Part shown: piece by piece, positions 5,273-5,907 of the stretch
Layout: each line of letters starts with the position of its first letter
Position numbering within the stretch: position 1 is the first letter of the stretch
Origin: JBKJUK01 sp046590705
GTDB taxonomy: Bacteria; Acidobacteriota; Thermoanaerobaculia; Gp7-AA8
Reading direction: 5' to 3'
Length of the DNA: 5,907 nucleotides
NCBI GenBank assembly: GCA_046590705.1
Contig: JBKJUK010000125.1
Coordinates: 1-5,907 of the forward strand
Program-made: the position numbers and the translations under genes
The notes under the pieces: model-generated
Database searches by the model: none
Seen by the model: only the letters and a program-made list of their open reading frames with translations
What the model was told of the DNA's origin: nothing

Positions 5273-5907
5273 ATGTCCACCACACTCGAAGTCATGGATG
5301 CGTTCACTGCCGCCCGCGAAGCCGGCCGCGAACCTTTCAAGGTACGGGACCTCTCGCTCGCAACATTAGGTCGCGCCGAAATCAGACTCGCCGAACATGA
5401 AATGCCAGGCCTGATGGCCGTGCGCAAACAGTACGGAACAGAGAAACCGCTTTCAGGCGCAAAGGTCATGGGTTCACTTCACATGACCGTGCAGACGGCT
5501 GTACTCATCGAAACCCTGGCTCACCTCGGTGCCGATGTTCGCTGGGTCTCCTGCAATATCTTTTCGACGCAGGATCATGCCGCGGCCGCAGTTGCCGTTG
5601 GGCGTCCGGAAACCGGGGGAACGATCGAGAACCCGAAGGGGATTCCGGTCTTCGCCTGGAAGGGCGAGACGCTCGAAGAATACTGGTGGTGTACCTCGGA
5701 AGCACTGATGTGGCCTGACGGCAGCGGCCCGGATCTCATCGTTGACGACGGCGGCGATTCCACGCTTCTCGTTCACAAAGGCAAAGAGTACGAAGGCACA
5801 GGTGTCGTGCCTGACTTCAACGCCGACGAAGATTCAGCGGAATGGGGGGTCATCCTCGACCTGATCCGCGCCGAAATGAAGAAGGATCCGAAACGCTGGA
5901 CGCGAGT
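5273..5907 (+). CDS. ahcY: S-adenosylhomocysteine hydrolase, 5' part (runs off the right edge)
   Basis: AhcY reversibly splits S-adenosylhomocysteine into adenosine and homocysteine, using bound NAD, and so relieves product inhibition of methyltransferases in the methyl cycle. It is cytoplasmic and normally a tetramer. The 211 codons present cover the N-terminal catalytic domain: FKVRDLSLATLGRAEIRLAE (22-41), EHEMPGLMAVR (41-51), GSLHMTVQTAVLIETL (67-82, with the substrate-contacting H70 and T72), CNIFSTQDHAAAA (94-106), FAWKGETLEEYWWCT (127-141) and LIVDDGGD (155-162). The segment GGTIENPKGIPVF and the following EYEGTGVVPDF resemble the longer bacterial form, as in mycobacteria, not the mammalian one. 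The NAD-binding Rossmann region and the catalytic Lys/Asp further on lie beyond the window. The frame is open to the last base. Confidence 0.97.
   Translation, partial: MSTTLEVMDAFTAAREAGREPFKVRDLSLATLGRAEIRLAEHEMPGLMAVRKQYGTEKPLSGAKVMGSLHMTVQTAVLIETLAHLGADVRWVSCNIFSTQDHAAAAVAVGRPETGGTIENPKGIPVFAWKGETLEEYWWCTSEALMWPDGSGPDLIVDDGGDSTLLVHKGKEYEGTGVVPDFNADEDSAEWGVILDLIRAEMKKDPKRWTR

Noticed and set aside
5474..5776. Minus-strand open frame of 100 codons
   Set aside because: It is antisense to the clear ahcY reading frame and carries no recognisable motif.

Overview
The window reads as ordinary chromosomal sequence from a moderately GC-rich bacterium. I lean towards Acidobacteriota or a related phylum, as an inference only. 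The grounds are a PATAN/DUF4388-type protein, a small helical protein of a kind I associate with that phylum, and intergenic spacers holding heptamer tandem repeats and short GC-rich inverted repeats. No phage, transposon, CRISPR, rRNA or tRNA signal was seen.

Layout, left to right. Positions 1-150 are non-coding and carry a heptamer tandem repeat and a hairpin. A minus-strand gene (151-1725, GTG start) encodes a three-part protein: an N-terminal DUF4388/PATAN-like region, a J-domain-like region lacking the HPD signature, and C-terminal TPRs. A 186-base spacer with nothing clear in it follows. Next comes a minus-strand DEAD-box RNA helicase (1912-3114) whose motif II reads DEGD and whose start codon is preceded by a hairpin displaying the Shine-Dalgarno sequence. 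A divergent spacer leads to a small plus-strand gene (3237-3485, 82 aa, unknown function). That gene converges on pdxH (3520-4131, minus), and one perfect 16-bp hairpin serves as the likely terminator between them while also encoding the last residues of PdxH.

The pdxH/psd spacer (4132-4320) is unusually structured. It holds two related GC-rich elements in inverted orientation, then eight heptamer units that end 12 bases before the psd start codon. psd (4321-5154, plus) encodes phosphatidylserine decarboxylase proenzyme. After a 118-base gap with small dyads and a possible promoter, ahcY (5273 to beyond the right edge) encodes the N-terminal part of S-adenosylhomocysteine hydrolase.

The recognised genes are housekeeping: RNA remodelling, PLP salvage or synthesis, phosphatidylethanolamine synthesis and the methyl cycle. 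They do not form an evident pathway together. I did not find a convincing new multi-gene system. The points most worth a second look are the domain architecture of the first gene, the DEGD helicase, the structured leader of the helicase, the terminator-coding overlap and the repeat-rich spacer before psd.
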